DNA of 64,000 nucleotides from Planctomycetota bacterium (GTDB taxonomy: Bacteria; Planctomycetota; Planctomycetia; Planctomycetales; Planctomycetaceae). Each line of letters opens with the position of its first letter. Within the stretch, counting starts at the first letter, position 1. The position numbers were made by a program, and so were the translations under genes. The notes beneath the pieces are model-generated. The model had not been told where the DNA came from and made no database searches. It worked only from the letters and a program-made list of their open reading frames with translations. Positions 46,364-55,061 of this stretch are shown piece after piece. The stretch lies in the NCBI GenBank assembly GCA_022600195.1, contig JAHZKX010000045.1, positions 186,001 to 250,000 of the forward strand, given 5' to 3'.

Positions 46364-47344
46364 ATGCGATCAAGATTAAACCGTCGTGAGATGTTGGGAG
46401 TCTGTGCCGCCGGTGCTTCTACTTTGTGCCTGCCTGGGTTAATCAATGCGAAGCCACCCAAAACCAAAGTGAAAACCTTCACTTATAAAACGGTGGATGG
46501 TCTGGAGATCAAAGCCGACGTGCATCGGGCCGACGATAACAAAACACGCCCGGTGATGGTCTGGTTTCATGGTGGCGCCTTAATCGTGGGACATCGAGGC
46601 GGCGTGAGTGGTCGCGTACTGAAGGATATGCTGGGTGCTGGTTATGCCGTTGTTTCCTTTGATTATCGACTGGCTCCCGAAACTAAATTGCCCGGAATCA
46701 TTTCCGATCTGGAAGACGCATTTACCTGGCTACATCAGAAAGGGCCTGAACTGTTTAATGTCGATACGAGCAAGGTCGCTGTCTCTGGAGGATCCGCCGG
46801 TGGTTGCATGACGATGATTGCCGGTTTTCGTGCCAGGCCGCGGCCAACGGTTCTCGTTCCCTTTTGGGGTTACGGCGATCTCGTTGGCGACTGGATCGGC
46901 AAACCGAGCCCGCACAAGCGTCATCAAACCAAATTGACAAAAGCAGAGGCCTATCAGCAGGTGAGCGGCCCGCCGATTGCGGATTCGCGCGACAGCAAAA
47001 AAAACCGGGGCGGCTTTTATCAATATTGTCGCCAGCAGGGTATCTGGCCGAAAGAGGTTGCCGGCTGGGATCATCACAGTGAGCCGGAAAAGTTTTATCC
47101 CTACATGTCATTGAAGAATGTGACCAAAGACTATCCGGCAACGCTGATGGTGCATGGCACGAACGACACCGATGTGCCTTACGAACAGTCTACGTTGATG
47201 GCGGAGCAGTTCAAGCAGCACGATGTTGAACACGAACTGGTCAGCATCCCGGGCGGCGAACACGGATTAGCGGGCGGGGATCCGAAACTGATCAACAACG
47301 CCTATCAACGCGCCTTTGAATTTATGCACGAGCGCATGGGGTGA
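46364..47344 (+). CDS. Exported alpha/beta-hydrolase (HSL-type esterase/lipase)
   Basis: A 326-residue esterase. The N-terminus RSRLNRREMLGVCAAGASTL resembles a twin-arginine (Tat) signal. The oxyanion-hole motif is VWFHGGALIVG, the nucleophile elbow VSGGSAGGCMT, and later Asp and His are plausible in HGTNDTDVPYEQ and PGGEHGLAGGD. CAGGAG precedes ATG 46364, which is preferred over the longer frame. It probably hydrolyses carboxyl esters of sugars or xenobiotics. Confidence 0.82.
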   Translation: MRSRLNRREMLGVCAAGASTLCLPGLINAKPPKTKVKTFTYKTVDGLEIKADVHRADDNKTRPVMVWFHGGALIVGHRGGVSGRVLKDMLGAGYAVVSFDYRLAPETKLPGIISDLEDAFTWLHQKGPELFNVDTSKVAVSGGSAGGCMTMIAGFRARPRPTVLVPFWGYGDLVGDWIGKPSPHKRHQTKLTKAEAYQQVSGPPIADSRDSKKNRGGFYQYCRQQGIWPKEVAGWDHHSEPEKFYPYMSLKNVTKDYPATLMVHGTNDTDVPYEQSTLMAEQFKQHDVEHELVSIPGGEHGLAGGDPKLINNAYQRAFEFMHERMG

Positions 47345-47489
47345 TTTAGCGAACCTAAGTTTTTGGTGAGTGTCTCATTGCATGTCTATCTGATGCAACA
47401 TTTACTTTCGCAAGACGCTCAAATATGAGCTTGATCACTTAAGTACCGTAGCATTCACCAGAACGTGAGCGGTACGCTATAGGGGATTG

Positions 47490-48290
47490 ATGAATAAATA
47501 TTCCTGGAACTCGACAGATTACAAACAGAATTCACAGGCTCAACAAAAGTGGGCTTTAGAATTACTGGGGAAAATCAGTCTGAGTGGCTCTGAAGATGTT
47601 CTCGATCTGGGTTGTGGTGATGGGAAAGTCACTGCTGAAATAGCGAATTTGGTAATCCATGGTTCGGTTGTTGGCATCGATTACTCTCGTCCGATGATTG
47701 AACTGGCGAAACAGCATTATTCGGCTACCGAATATGCGCATCTTTCTTTCTTAGAAATGGATGCGACTCAACTATCATTCGAGGAAAGATTTGATGTTGT
47801 GTTTTCAAATGCAGCTTTGCATTGGGTCAAAAATCATAAGCCAGTTGTGGAAGGCATGTATCGGAGTCTGAAGTCGGGTGGGAAAATACTGCTGCAAATG
47901 GGTGGCCAGGGCAATGCCGCGCAGATACTTTCAGTGATCAACGGACTGCAATCTCAAAAAGAGTGGCAACCCTATTTTGAAAATTTTGAATTTCCATATG
48001 GCTTTCTTGGAACGGAAGAATATACCAGTCTGCTGAATGAGGCAGGGTTCTCGATCAAACGTGTCGAACTTATCCCAAAAGATATGGAACAAGATGGTCA
48101 ACATGGTTTAGAGGGATGGATTCGCACTACCTGGATGCCTTATACAGATCAAGTACCCGAAGAAAAGCGAGAACAGTTTATTAGAGAGCTCTCATCAAAT
48201 TACATCAAAAAATTTCCACTGGATTCTGAAGGCAAAGTTCATGTCGCAATGGTGCGGATTGAAGTCGAAGCAGAAAAGCTACCTGGGTAG
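47490..48290 (+). CDS. Class I SAM-dependent methyltransferase
   Basis: A cytoplasmic methyltransferase of 266 residues. Motif I is DVLDLGCGDGKVTAE, the acidic post-I residue lies in GSVVGIDYSRPMIE, and motif IV is FDVVFSNAALHWVKNH. The N-terminal NKYSWNSTDYKQNSQAQQKWALELL and overall length resemble trans-aconitate 2-methyltransferase-like enzymes, but the substrate is not certain. The start is ATG 47490 after AGGGGA. Confidence 0.82.
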   Translation: MNKYSWNSTDYKQNSQAQQKWALELLGKISLSGSEDVLDLGCGDGKVTAEIANLVIHGSVVGIDYSRPMIELAKQHYSATEYAHLSFLEMDATQLSFEERFDVVFSNAALHWVKNHKPVVEGMYRSLKSGGKILLQMGGQGNAAQILSVINGLQSQKEWQPYFENFEFPYGFLGTEEYTSLLNEAGFSIKRVELIPKDMEQDGQHGLEGWIRTTWMPYTDQVPEEKREQFIRELSSNYIKKFPLDSEGKVHVAMVRIEVEAEKLPG

Positions 48291-48441
48291 TTGAGATTAA
48301 GAATCAGCTTAACTACTGACTGCAAAAATGAGTTGGTGATTCCATTTTTTTTAATATAATATAAAAATGGAATTGAATGTTGTCTCAAATATTTGAATTA
48401 TGCAAGAAAGATCACTTGTATTAATTTGACAGGAATTTTGA

Positions 48442-49116
48442 ATGACGGATTTCAAATACTCGCCAATCTCTCTCATGGCCGTGGCATCTGCACTGCTGGG
48501 AATGATGAGCATCCTGGGCCTGATCTTTCCACTGGTTGCCCTGTTTGCGGTGCCCGGAGTTCTATTAGGCATCGCCGCCATTTTGGCCATTCGTCGATAT
48601 GAACTTAACGGTTTACGTTTGGCGAAAGCGGGATTAACTCTGTCGCTGATCTTCGGCATCGTGTCGCCTGTATGGGCCGTCACATGGTTTGAGATTTGCT
48701 TTCGTTCGGAATCGCTGCCCGGTTATAAACGCGTCAACTTTCGGGAGATCATGCAGGACAGAAAACACTCCGCGAGCAGACTGGCGGCTCTGGTGGGTCA
48801 AAATGTCTGTTTCAAGGGTTACGAACTGTATTCCAGCAGGGAGAAACGAAATTCATTTCGAATGTCTTGCCAGAGACCGCCCACTGGATTCGGGGGTCAA
48901 GCTGATCCGGAGGATATTGCGTTGGTCAAACTGCTTGAGGGAAAATTCTGGAAATGGCGTAATGAGCTGATTGCTGTATCGGGGAGACTGGTTAGAAATC
49001 CAGACGCTGATCACAATCCCGAGGCACCGAAGTTTATATTGGAACAGAGTGAAGTGTTCGAAGCACGCACGTTGAATGGATCACTGGTGTTTCGTGGTGG
49101 TGAAGGGGGTTGTTGA
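48442..49116 (+). CDS. DUF4190-like two-helix membrane protein
   Basis: A 224-residue protein. Residues about 8-80 contain the paired hydrophobic helices of DUF4190 (SLMAVASALLGMMSILGLIFPLV; GVLLGIAAILAIRRYELNGLRLAKAGLTLSLIFGI). The rest is soluble and probably periplasmic (VGQNVCFKGYEL, LEGKFWKWRNELIAVSGRLVRN), somewhat like an OB-type fold that appears after such helices in planctomycetes. The function is unknown. AGGAA precedes the start. Confidence 0.65.
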   Translation: MTDFKYSPISLMAVASALLGMMSILGLIFPLVALFAVPGVLLGIAAILAIRRYELNGLRLAKAGLTLSLIFGIVSPVWAVTWFEICFRSESLPGYKRVNFREIMQDRKHSASRLAALVGQNVCFKGYELYSSREKRNSFRMSCQRPPTGFGGQADPEDIALVKLLEGKFWKWRNELIAVSGRLVRNPDADHNPEAPKFILEQSEVFEARTLNGSLVFRGGEGGC

Positions 49117-49220
49117 ACCTGTCTGAGGTCGGGTGTGTCCTGTCAGATTGAGGGATTACTATCACAGTCGAGGCCAGGACGAATTCAAAGCGTGGAATCT
49201 TTTCAAAAGAGTTGAGTTTC

Positions 49221-50054
49221 ATGTCAGCAGCAACCTTTCCTGCTCGTGTTCACATTCTGATCGCCAGAAACAGTTCTGATGCGGTTGTGATTCGGCGCGG
49301 ACCGGCCAGAAAGACCTGTATCATTGGCTGGGATCGAAAGCAGAATACCTTTACAGTGGGCCAGTGGCTCAAAGGTCGCATTTATGAAAGGCGATCCGAT
49401 ATTGCGCCTCCAGGAAAACACTGGATCTATTTTGCCATGAACGGGCACTGGGATTCCGAGACAAAAGGCATCTGGACGGCGATTGCCAGAACGCCTTATC
49501 TCAAAGCTCTCGATTTGATGGGAAAAGGTAATACTTATTTCGGAGGCGGATTATTTATCGATGACCATACATACTGGCTCAACGATGCGCATCGAAGTCT
49601 TAAGACTTCGGGAATCTTCAAACAGGGAACTCCCGATGTTAATTTACGCCACTATGGCAGCGAATGTCTTTCTGTGTATTACCCCCGTCTGGAACGCGAC
49701 GGTTGGATCATGCGGAGTACTACGCTGGGAGAAACAAAGTATGAGGGAACGCTGTTTGAAAAGGAACTTCTCGAGGGATGGAAGCTGATTAAAGTTTGCC
49801 ATTCCGGAAGTTCATTTGATTCGCCTGATGGGAAAGGCTGCTACTGGGACGAACATATTCTGACGAGCGCGAATGGTGTGATTATTGCTAAACCGGACTG
49901 GGAGTGGGCGGACTGGGTCGACGATTCTATCACTTATGTAGAGCAGGGTTGTTTGTATCAGATTGAAATCGTGGATTCAGATCAGCTTGGTGAAGCAAAA
50001 CTGTTACACGATTTTAATGGATACAAATTTGAGGCTATAATGGCACCTTATTGA
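49221..50054 (+). CDS. Conserved-looking protein of unknown function
   Basis: 277 residues, family not recognised. There is no signal peptide or membrane segment. The N-terminal half starts VHILIARNSSDAVVIRRGPARKTCIIGWDR and appears beta-rich, with tryptophans spaced through the chain (GQWLKGRIYERR, NGHWDSETKGIWTAIARTPY, GCYWDEHILTSANG). This suggests a propeller- or sheet-type fold that reports or modifies a ligand. The coding signal looks real (third-position bias, no stops). ATG 49221 is chosen over the TTG at 49212. Confidence 0.6.
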   Translation: MSAATFPARVHILIARNSSDAVVIRRGPARKTCIIGWDRKQNTFTVGQWLKGRIYERRSDIAPPGKHWIYFAMNGHWDSETKGIWTAIARTPYLKALDLMGKGNTYFGGGLFIDDHTYWLNDAHRSLKTSGIFKQGTPDVNLRHYGSECLSVYYPRLERDGWIMRSTTLGETKYEGTLFEKELLEGWKLIKVCHSGSSFDSPDGKGCYWDEHILTSANGVIIAKPDWEWADWVDDSITYVEQGCLYQIEIVDSDQLGEAKLLHDFNGYKFEAIMAPY

Positions 50055-50134
50055 AAAAGGAAACCTGTCCGGAAGAAGCCTTGCATTTTTGATTGGCCAT
50101 TTAACAAAGTTGATTTCTTTGAATATGAATTTCT

Positions 50135-51163
50135 ATGAGTGTTCGTCTGGCAGAAAAATTTATCAGGTTTGCAGAGTTGGAGTGCCTTGAGACTTCTCCG
50201 CTGTATTACCACTTATCGCATGCAATTGCCTTGGATGAAAGGGTTCTGGAAATTGCCAGTCACGCCAGAGCGGGGCAGCCGGTTCCGAATCTGTTGTTTG
50301 CGGCTGTGCACTATTTACTGGTCGCTGATCCGGCGCACCCTCTGGCTGATTTTTATGCGACGTGTTGTGCGAAGCCTTCAAATCCAGCCGACGCGTGGCC
50401 TGTCTTCAAAGACTTTGTGCAGAATTGGCAAGAGGAACTGATCAGACTTTTGCAAACTCGTCTGGTACAAACCAATGAAGTCAGACGTTGTGCCTTTCTG
50501 TTTCCAGCTTTTTTTCTGGCAACCCGTTATTTCGATTCCCGACCGCTGGCTTTGATCGAAATCGGGACCAGCGCGGGCCTCAATTTGCTCTGGGACAAGT
50601 ACCAATATTCTTACGGTGGTTCCGAGACCTTCGGTGATTCCAGTTCGCCCGTTTTGATCACTTCTGCGTTTCGCGGGAACAAACCTGCTATTCTGACAGA
50701 GCCTTTACCACAGATTTCTCACCGGATCGGCGTGGACCTGAATGTGATCGATACCAACGTTCCGGAAGAGGCAGACTGGCTGCGGGCTTTGATCTGGCCT
50801 GAAAATCACGAACGCAGAGAATTATTGGATGCTGCCATCAGGCAACGTGCCTCCTTACAACTTGATCTCAGAACAGGTGACGGCTTTGCGATGATCAACA
50901 CCATAGTGGACGAGATTACGGAAGAATCGCTGTTGTGTGTCTATCACACGCATGTCGCGAATCAAATTTCGCAAACGGTGCAAGAGTCCTTTTTAAATTC
51001 ACTGGAACAGCTCGGTCAACAACGTGATCTGATCCATATTTTTAATAATATCAAGCAGGCAACTCTTCATTTGACCGCCTATCGCGGCGGTCAGTTGATT
51101 GATGTGCCACTGGCAAACACCGATGGTCATGCGCGATGGATCGAATGGTTGCCCCATAATTGA
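50135..51163 (+). CDS. DUF2332 family protein
   Basis: 342 residues, cytoplasmic. Start and length match DUF2332: LETSPLYYHLSHAIALDERVLEIASHA, NLLFAAVHYLLVADPAHPLADFY, IEIGTSAGLNLLWDKYQYSYGG, LRALIWPENHERRELLDAAI and LCVYHTHVANQ. The GTSAGLNL segment resembles a nucleotide- or SAM-binding loop, but no activity is established for the family that I can name. Confidence 0.8.
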   Translation: MSVRLAEKFIRFAELECLETSPLYYHLSHAIALDERVLEIASHARAGQPVPNLLFAAVHYLLVADPAHPLADFYATCCAKPSNPADAWPVFKDFVQNWQEELIRLLQTRLVQTNEVRRCAFLFPAFFLATRYFDSRPLALIEIGTSAGLNLLWDKYQYSYGGSETFGDSSSPVLITSAFRGNKPAILTEPLPQISHRIGVDLNVIDTNVPEEADWLRALIWPENHERRELLDAAIRQRASLQLDLRTGDGFAMINTIVDEITEESLLCVYHTHVANQISQTVQESFLNSLEQLGQQRDLIHIFNNIKQATLHLTAYRGGQLIDVPLANTDGHARWIEWLPHN

Positions 51164-51271
51164 GATGTAAACCAAATGACTGAAGCTGAAGAATATTCGA
51201 AAGTATGAGAGACATACTTTGTCCCTACATTGTATCATACATTCTTTGTTGAAAATGAGCGTCGTCATTAA

Positions 51272-52204
51272 ATGGGATCAGGCATGGAAACGAAAAACCG
51301 CATTGTGATCGCCGGGGGAACGGGATTTCTGGGATTGAGTCTCGCACGCCATTTGACTGAGTCTGGAAATGAAGTCGTTTTGTTGTCACGCCATCGTTCA
51401 GCGGAAGATTCTCGCTGGCGGCATGTGACCTGGGATGCGCGGTCTACAGGAGATTGGGTGCGTGAGCTGGAGGGTGCTACGGCTCTGGTGAATCTGGCAG
51501 GTCGGACCGTGGATTGCATTAAGACGCCCGATCATTGTGATGAAATATTGCGTTCGCGGGTGGAGGCGACAGAAGTATTGGGGCGGGCTATCAGAGAAGT
51601 TCAAACGCCGCCGCCTGTTTGGGTTCAGATGTCGACGGCGCACCGTTATGGTGATCCCCCTGATTGCGTATGTGACGAAGATTCTGCCTTCGGCTATGGT
51701 CTAGCTCCGTTCGTGGCACAGGAATGGGAGGCCGCGTATGCTCGAGCCGTGCTTCCAGAAATGCGACAAGTGATTTTGCGGACCAGTTTTGTGATGGGGC
51801 GTGACGGTGGTGCCTTGCAGCGGTTGGTCAAGTTAGTGCGCTGGGGGCTGGGAGGAACTGTCGGAAGTGGTCGGCAGGGCATGAGTTGGATTCATGTGCA
51901 GGATATGAATCGGTTGTTTGTGCGGGCCATCACCGATGAAAGTATGCAGGGGGCTTATCTGGCGACCGCTCCCGAGCCGGTGTCGAATGCAGAATTTATG
52001 CGCGAGCTGAGACGTGCGCTCAAGATGCCGATCGGACTACCAGCTGCCAGTTGGATGGTGCGAATTGGCGCGCCACTTGTGATGCGCACAGACCCGGAAC
52101 TGGCGCTATATGGTCGATACTGTATTTCGAAGCGTCTCAAAGAAGAAGGTTTCGAGTTTTCGTTTCCCGATTTGGGGTCAGCATTTCAGGATCTCTACCA
52201 ATGA
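51272..52204 (+). CDS. TIGR01777-type NAD-dependent epimerase/oxidoreductase
   Basis: A 310-residue short-chain-dehydrogenase-fold protein. It has the Rossmann motif [17 protein letters not shown], the LVNLAGR strand and the family's [18 protein letters not shown] segment. [11 protein letters not shown] lies in place of the catalytic region, followed by [14 protein letters not shown] and [12 protein letters not shown]. The length and blocks fit the YfcH/TIGR01777 group, whose substrate is unknown. ATG 51284 is an alternative start. The stop overlaps the ATG of the following lipoprotein remnant by the sequence ATGA. Confidence 0.8.
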   Translation: MGSGMETKNRIVIAGGTGFLGLSLARHLTESGNEVVLLSRHRSAEDSRWRHVTWDARSTGDWVRELEGATALVNLAGRTVDCIKTPDHCDEILRSRVEATEVLGRAIREVQTPPPVWVQMSTAHRYGDPPDCVCDEDSAFGYGLAPFVAQEWEAAYARAVLPEMRQVILRTSFVMGRDGGALQRLVKLVRWGLGGTVGSGRQGMSWIHVQDMNRLFVRAITDESMQGAYLATAPEPVSNAEFMRELRRALKMPIGLPAASWMVRIGAPLVMRTDPELALYGRYCISKRLKEEGFEFSFPDLGSAFQDLYQ

Positions 52205-52700
52205 TGAGGATACGTTTAATGCAACACCAGGTACTGACATTCATGTTACTGATTTTTGTCGCTGGTTGTGAATCTTCCATAAAACCCAAACCAACAGAGA
52301 CTACAAAGAAGGTGAGTCCCAGACTGAAAAAACGGAGTCGACTCCCGTCAGCCTGCCACCCAAGTACAAGTCAGTGGCTGTGAAAATTAATAATCACAAA
52401 TTTGGAGAGTCAAATGGATGCACTACCACATTTTCACCTCGGCAAAAATCCTCTAATGTTAAGGTAAAACATGGTTCGAGATGCGGGCACCCTGGCGCTG
52501 TTTCCAAATTGAATTGGGAATATCTGAGAACTGACGAAAAGGGTGACCATTATCGTTTTGAAAGAAGTTTTCCTAACGACAAGCCCAATTATACAGTGGT
52601 AACAAAAGAAGTGCTTTATCGAGGTCAGGAAGTAATACTATTTGAAGATGATGTCCAGCGAATCAGCATGTTCCCTGCAGAAGAAAATAAGCTAAAATGA
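52201..52700 (+). pseudogene. Small lipoprotein gene with a frameshift at an A6 run
   Basis: From ATG 52219 (GAGGA upstream; 52201 also in frame) the product starts MQHQVLTFMLLIFVAGCESS, a clean lipobox, then runs off-frame to a stop at 52383. A second frame, one base back, continues as TESTPVSLPPKYKSVAVKINN to 52700 with normal coding character. The two frames meet at the A6 run 52327-52332; a seventh A would join them into a 160-residue lipoprotein. It is translationally coupled to the epimerase. The family was not recognised. It is either a mutation, a sequencing error or slippage-dependent expression. Confidence 0.65.
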
Positions 52701-52935
52701 GGGTTCAGACATCATTACCAAATTATTCCTGAAGGTCGTGCGGTCTTATATCATTTCAACAGAGACAACTAAATTGACGTTCAACACAACCTGGTTCAAG
52801 GGTGTACCCGGTATGATTGTGCTGCTGGCAGGTAAGACAATTACCGCGTTCAATTTTGCACTGGAAGCGGGCTGCATTACTCAAATCCACACCCTGCGCA
52901 ATCCGGACAAGCTGCGCTTATTTGGCTCTGTATAA
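52696..52935 (+). pseudogene. C-terminal relic of an ECF41/SigJ-type sigma factor
   Basis: The frame is open from 52696 and carries IITKLFLKVV, then FKGVPGMIVLLAGKTITAF, then GCITQIHTLRNPDKLRL. This is the pattern of the SnoaL-like C-terminal domain of ECF41 (SigJ) sigma factors (NGxPG, ...RNPDKL). No sigma region 2 or 4 is found upstream, where the frameshifted lipoprotein lies instead. It is a truncated remnant, not a working gene. Confidence 0.55.
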
Positions 52936-52995
52936 GAAGAGCTCGAAGTCTGATTGATATTAATATCTCTCAATCTTTTCGTATTTCATTTTCAT

Positions 52996-53081
52996 TTATT
53001 TTGGTATTTCGGGCAGCAGGATGTGTGAGGGGTGTTGCCGGTCGTGGTGGATGGTGTTTGTGGTGGTCAAATTGCGACGCC
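52996..53081 (-). pseudogene. Duplicated C-terminal tail of the CocE-like hydrolase
   Basis: On the minus strand this reads RRNLTTTNTIHHDRQHPSH followed by ILLPEIPK and TAA. The intact gene ending at 55062 has RRKQTATNTIHHDRQHPSH, ILLPVIPK and TGA. Similarity stops just upstream of the RR. The fragment has the same orientation as the intact gene, 2 kb away, with the DUF1559 module between the two copies. Confidence 0.7.
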
Positions 53082-53295
53082 TTTTCCATCCGGAATCAAA
53101 TGATGCACTCAAAAGGTTTCCAAGAGATACCGTAGCGATTTGATAACAGAAAACAGACCATTCTCCAGGAAGGGCAGATCTTAAGCGACTTTGGTCTCAA
53201 GCCGTTATCTCACTGGTTCTTGCAATATTGAGTTGAAAGATGGTTCTCTGCCTGAAAACAGGCACATGCGACCTGTAATTATTTAATAGTTACAG

Positions 53296-53323
53296 TTGAC
53301 ACAGGGTGAAAACCAACGTTAAT
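53296..53323 (+). promoter_or_regulatory. Sigma-70-like promoter candidate for the DUF1559 module
   Basis: A perfect TTGACA at 53296-53301 is followed after 16 bases by GTTAAT (four of six matches to TATAAT). It lies about 175 bases before the small lipoprotein gene. The -10 box is weak, so this is tentative. Confidence 0.35.
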
Positions 53324-53497
53324 GTGGCTGGACCTCTCTTTGTATAGAGAGTACTGAAATTTGTGAATTTCACCCCAAAAACCCACCTAGATTGAACCTC
53401 TGATACCTACCTCTGCCAGAATGAATGTTGCTTTCAGATACATTCACTCCTACCTGTATTGATATCAAAAAAACTTTAAAAAAAAGACAGGCACACT

Positions 53498-53941
53498 ATG
53501 TTTCGCATTTCTTCATATGCGCTTTGCGCGCTCATTTTCTGCACATTGGCCATACTCGGATGTAGTGGTGACTCTGCAGATCATATAGAACGGGCTGCTG
53601 TATCAGGAACAGTTACATTTAATGGTAAACCACTTCCCGAAGGCAGTATTCAATTTCTCCCTGACGTTGATTCCTCTGGAAAACCGATGCGTGGAAAAGT
53701 TGTTCAGGCCATCATTTCAGAAGGGGCTTATAGCCTGAGTGTAGAGCAAGGCCCGACTGTCGGAAACAATAAAATCATGATTAATGCGTCCAAGAAGACG
53801 GGAAAATTCCAGAACTTCGATGGCAAAAAAACAGAGATTATGAAGCAATATATTCCCGAAAAATATAATGCGAATACGACACTTAAGTACGTGGTTAAAG
53901 CAGACCAAAACACAGCTGACTTTACACTTGAGGCAAAATAA
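53498..53941 (+). CDS. Small lipoprotein with a carboxypeptidase-regulatory-like fold
   Basis: 147 residues with lipobox LAILGCSGD. VSGTVTFNGKPLPEGSIQFLP, followed by GAYSLSVEQGPTVGNNKIMI, is the transthyretin-like/carboxypeptidase-regulatory pattern found in many planctomycete lipoproteins encoded next to DUF1559 genes. It probably sits in a membrane facing the periplasm. It lies 105 bases ahead of the DUF1559 gene and is likely co-expressed. The exact role is unknown. Confidence 0.8.
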   Translation: MFRISSYALCALIFCTLAILGCSGDSADHIERAAVSGTVTFNGKPLPEGSIQFLPDVDSSGKPMRGKVVQAIISEGAYSLSVEQGPTVGNNKIMINASKKTGKFQNFDGKKTEIMKQYIPEKYNANTTLKYVVKADQNTADFTLEAK

Positions 53942-54046
53942 CAGTTCGGATGTTCTCTGTTCGATTTATTGGATCGACGTGAGATATCCTGAGAATATTT
54001 TTTTGCTTTACGATTCTATGACTTTACTACATGGGAAAACCAAAAG

Positions 54047-54976
54047 ATGAAATCAAAAATTCTGAAGCGCTCACGAGGATTTACACTTATTGAATTGCTG
54101 GTGGTGATTGCCATCATCGCGATTCTGATCGCGCTCTTGCTGCCGGCAGTGCAACAGGCTCGTGAAGCGGCCCGTCGATCTACTTGTAAAAATAATATGA
54201 AACAACTCGGTCTGGCTTTGCACAACTATCATGACACATTCAATACATTCCCTTCGTCTCATATTCGTGGGATTGTCAGCAGTTGGACCACAAGTCAGAT
54301 TGGCTGGCAGGCACGTATCTTACCTTACATGGATCAAGCTCCCTTATTCAATAAGATTGACTGGAGTATCCAACCCGGAAATACGGGAACAGCGAACACG
54401 GAAGCAATGAACGTGGAGTTGCCTGCTTATCGTTGTCCCAGTGATTCTGGAGATCGTGGCACAACGGGCCAAACGGCATATGGACCTACTAATTATGTTG
54501 TCTGCTCAGCAAATACCGGGGTTTTTTCTGCTGGTGGAACTGACTTTGCGAATAATGGTCGGTCGGTCATGTTTCTCAATAGTGCCACAAAAATGAGAGA
54601 CATTAGTGATGGAATATCCAACACGATGATTGCTTCCGAATGCAAAGTAGGCCACCCCTATGTCGGAGCCAATGCCACATCGAGTACAGTTTGCACGGGA
54701 ACCGCCAGTGTAAGGTCGAGAGGATATTCCTGGTTTTTCGGACAAGCAATGATGGCGTGGAGTTATACGACGCTGATTGGACCAAATTCAGACTTAACAG
54801 AGTGTGCCAGCAGTACAGGCGGACCTGCATTGATGGGCGCTCGTAGTGCACATGTTGGCGGTGTGCATGTTCTCTTAGGTGATGGTCGGATTCGATTTAT
54901 CTCAGACAGTATTCACCTTGGTACCTGGCAGGACCTGGGACATAAGTCTGACGGCAACGTCTTAGGTGAGTTCTAA
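54047..54976 (+). CDS. DUF1559 pseudopilin-like protein
   Basis: 309 residues, a hallmark planctomycete family. The N-terminus is a type IV prepilin leader and helix: RGFTLIELLVVIAIIAILIALLLPAVQQ, with the expected Glu at +5 after the cleaved Gly. DUF1559 follows, with CKNNMKQLGLALHNYHDTFNTFP, cysteine pairs, and the C-terminal H-x9-DG box (SAHVGGVHVLLGDGRIRFIS). It is likely processed by a prepilin peptidase and displayed or exported by a type II/IV machine not encoded here. A strong terminator follows. Confidence 0.93.
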   Translation: MKSKILKRSRGFTLIELLVVIAIIAILIALLLPAVQQAREAARRSTCKNNMKQLGLALHNYHDTFNTFPSSHIRGIVSSWTTSQIGWQARILPYMDQAPLFNKIDWSIQPGNTGTANTEAMNVELPAYRCPSDSGDRGTTGQTAYGPTNYVVCSANTGVFSAGGTDFANNGRSVMFLNSATKMRDISDGISNTMIASECKVGHPYVGANATSSTVCTGTASVRSRGYSWFFGQAMMAWSYTTLIGPNSDLTECASSTGGPALMGARSAHVGGVHVLLGDGRIRFISDSIHLGTWQDLGHKSDGNVLGEF

Positions 54977-55008
54977 CAGAAAACCGATTTGATCTTTCGA
55001 TTAAATTT

Positions 55009-55050
55009 AAACGGCCATCAGAGTGAACTCTGATGGCCGTTTGTTTTTTT
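55009..55050 (+). terminator. Rho-independent terminator of the DUF1559 module
   Basis: Fifteen-base perfect arms (55009-55023, 55028-55042), a 4-base loop, then G and T7. It lies 33 bases after the DUF1559 stop and faces the end of the convergent hydrolase gene. Confidence 0.93.
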
Positions 55051-55061
55051 CGATCTTGATC

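Larger units (their letters stand above)
52936..53497. other. Intergenic region ahead of the DUF1559 module
   Basis: 560 bases without an intact gene. It contains a minus-strand copy of the tail of the CocE-like hydrolase gene (52996-53081) and a promoter-like pair at 53296-53323. Downstream of that is a leader of about 170 bases with no clear structure. Confidence 0.5.

Noticed and set aside
52327-52333. Programmed -1 ribosomal frameshift heptamer at the A6 run
   Set aside because: The phase of the run does not give a proper X XXY YYZ heptamer in the upstream frame and no downstream stem is evident; an indel or slippage is simpler.
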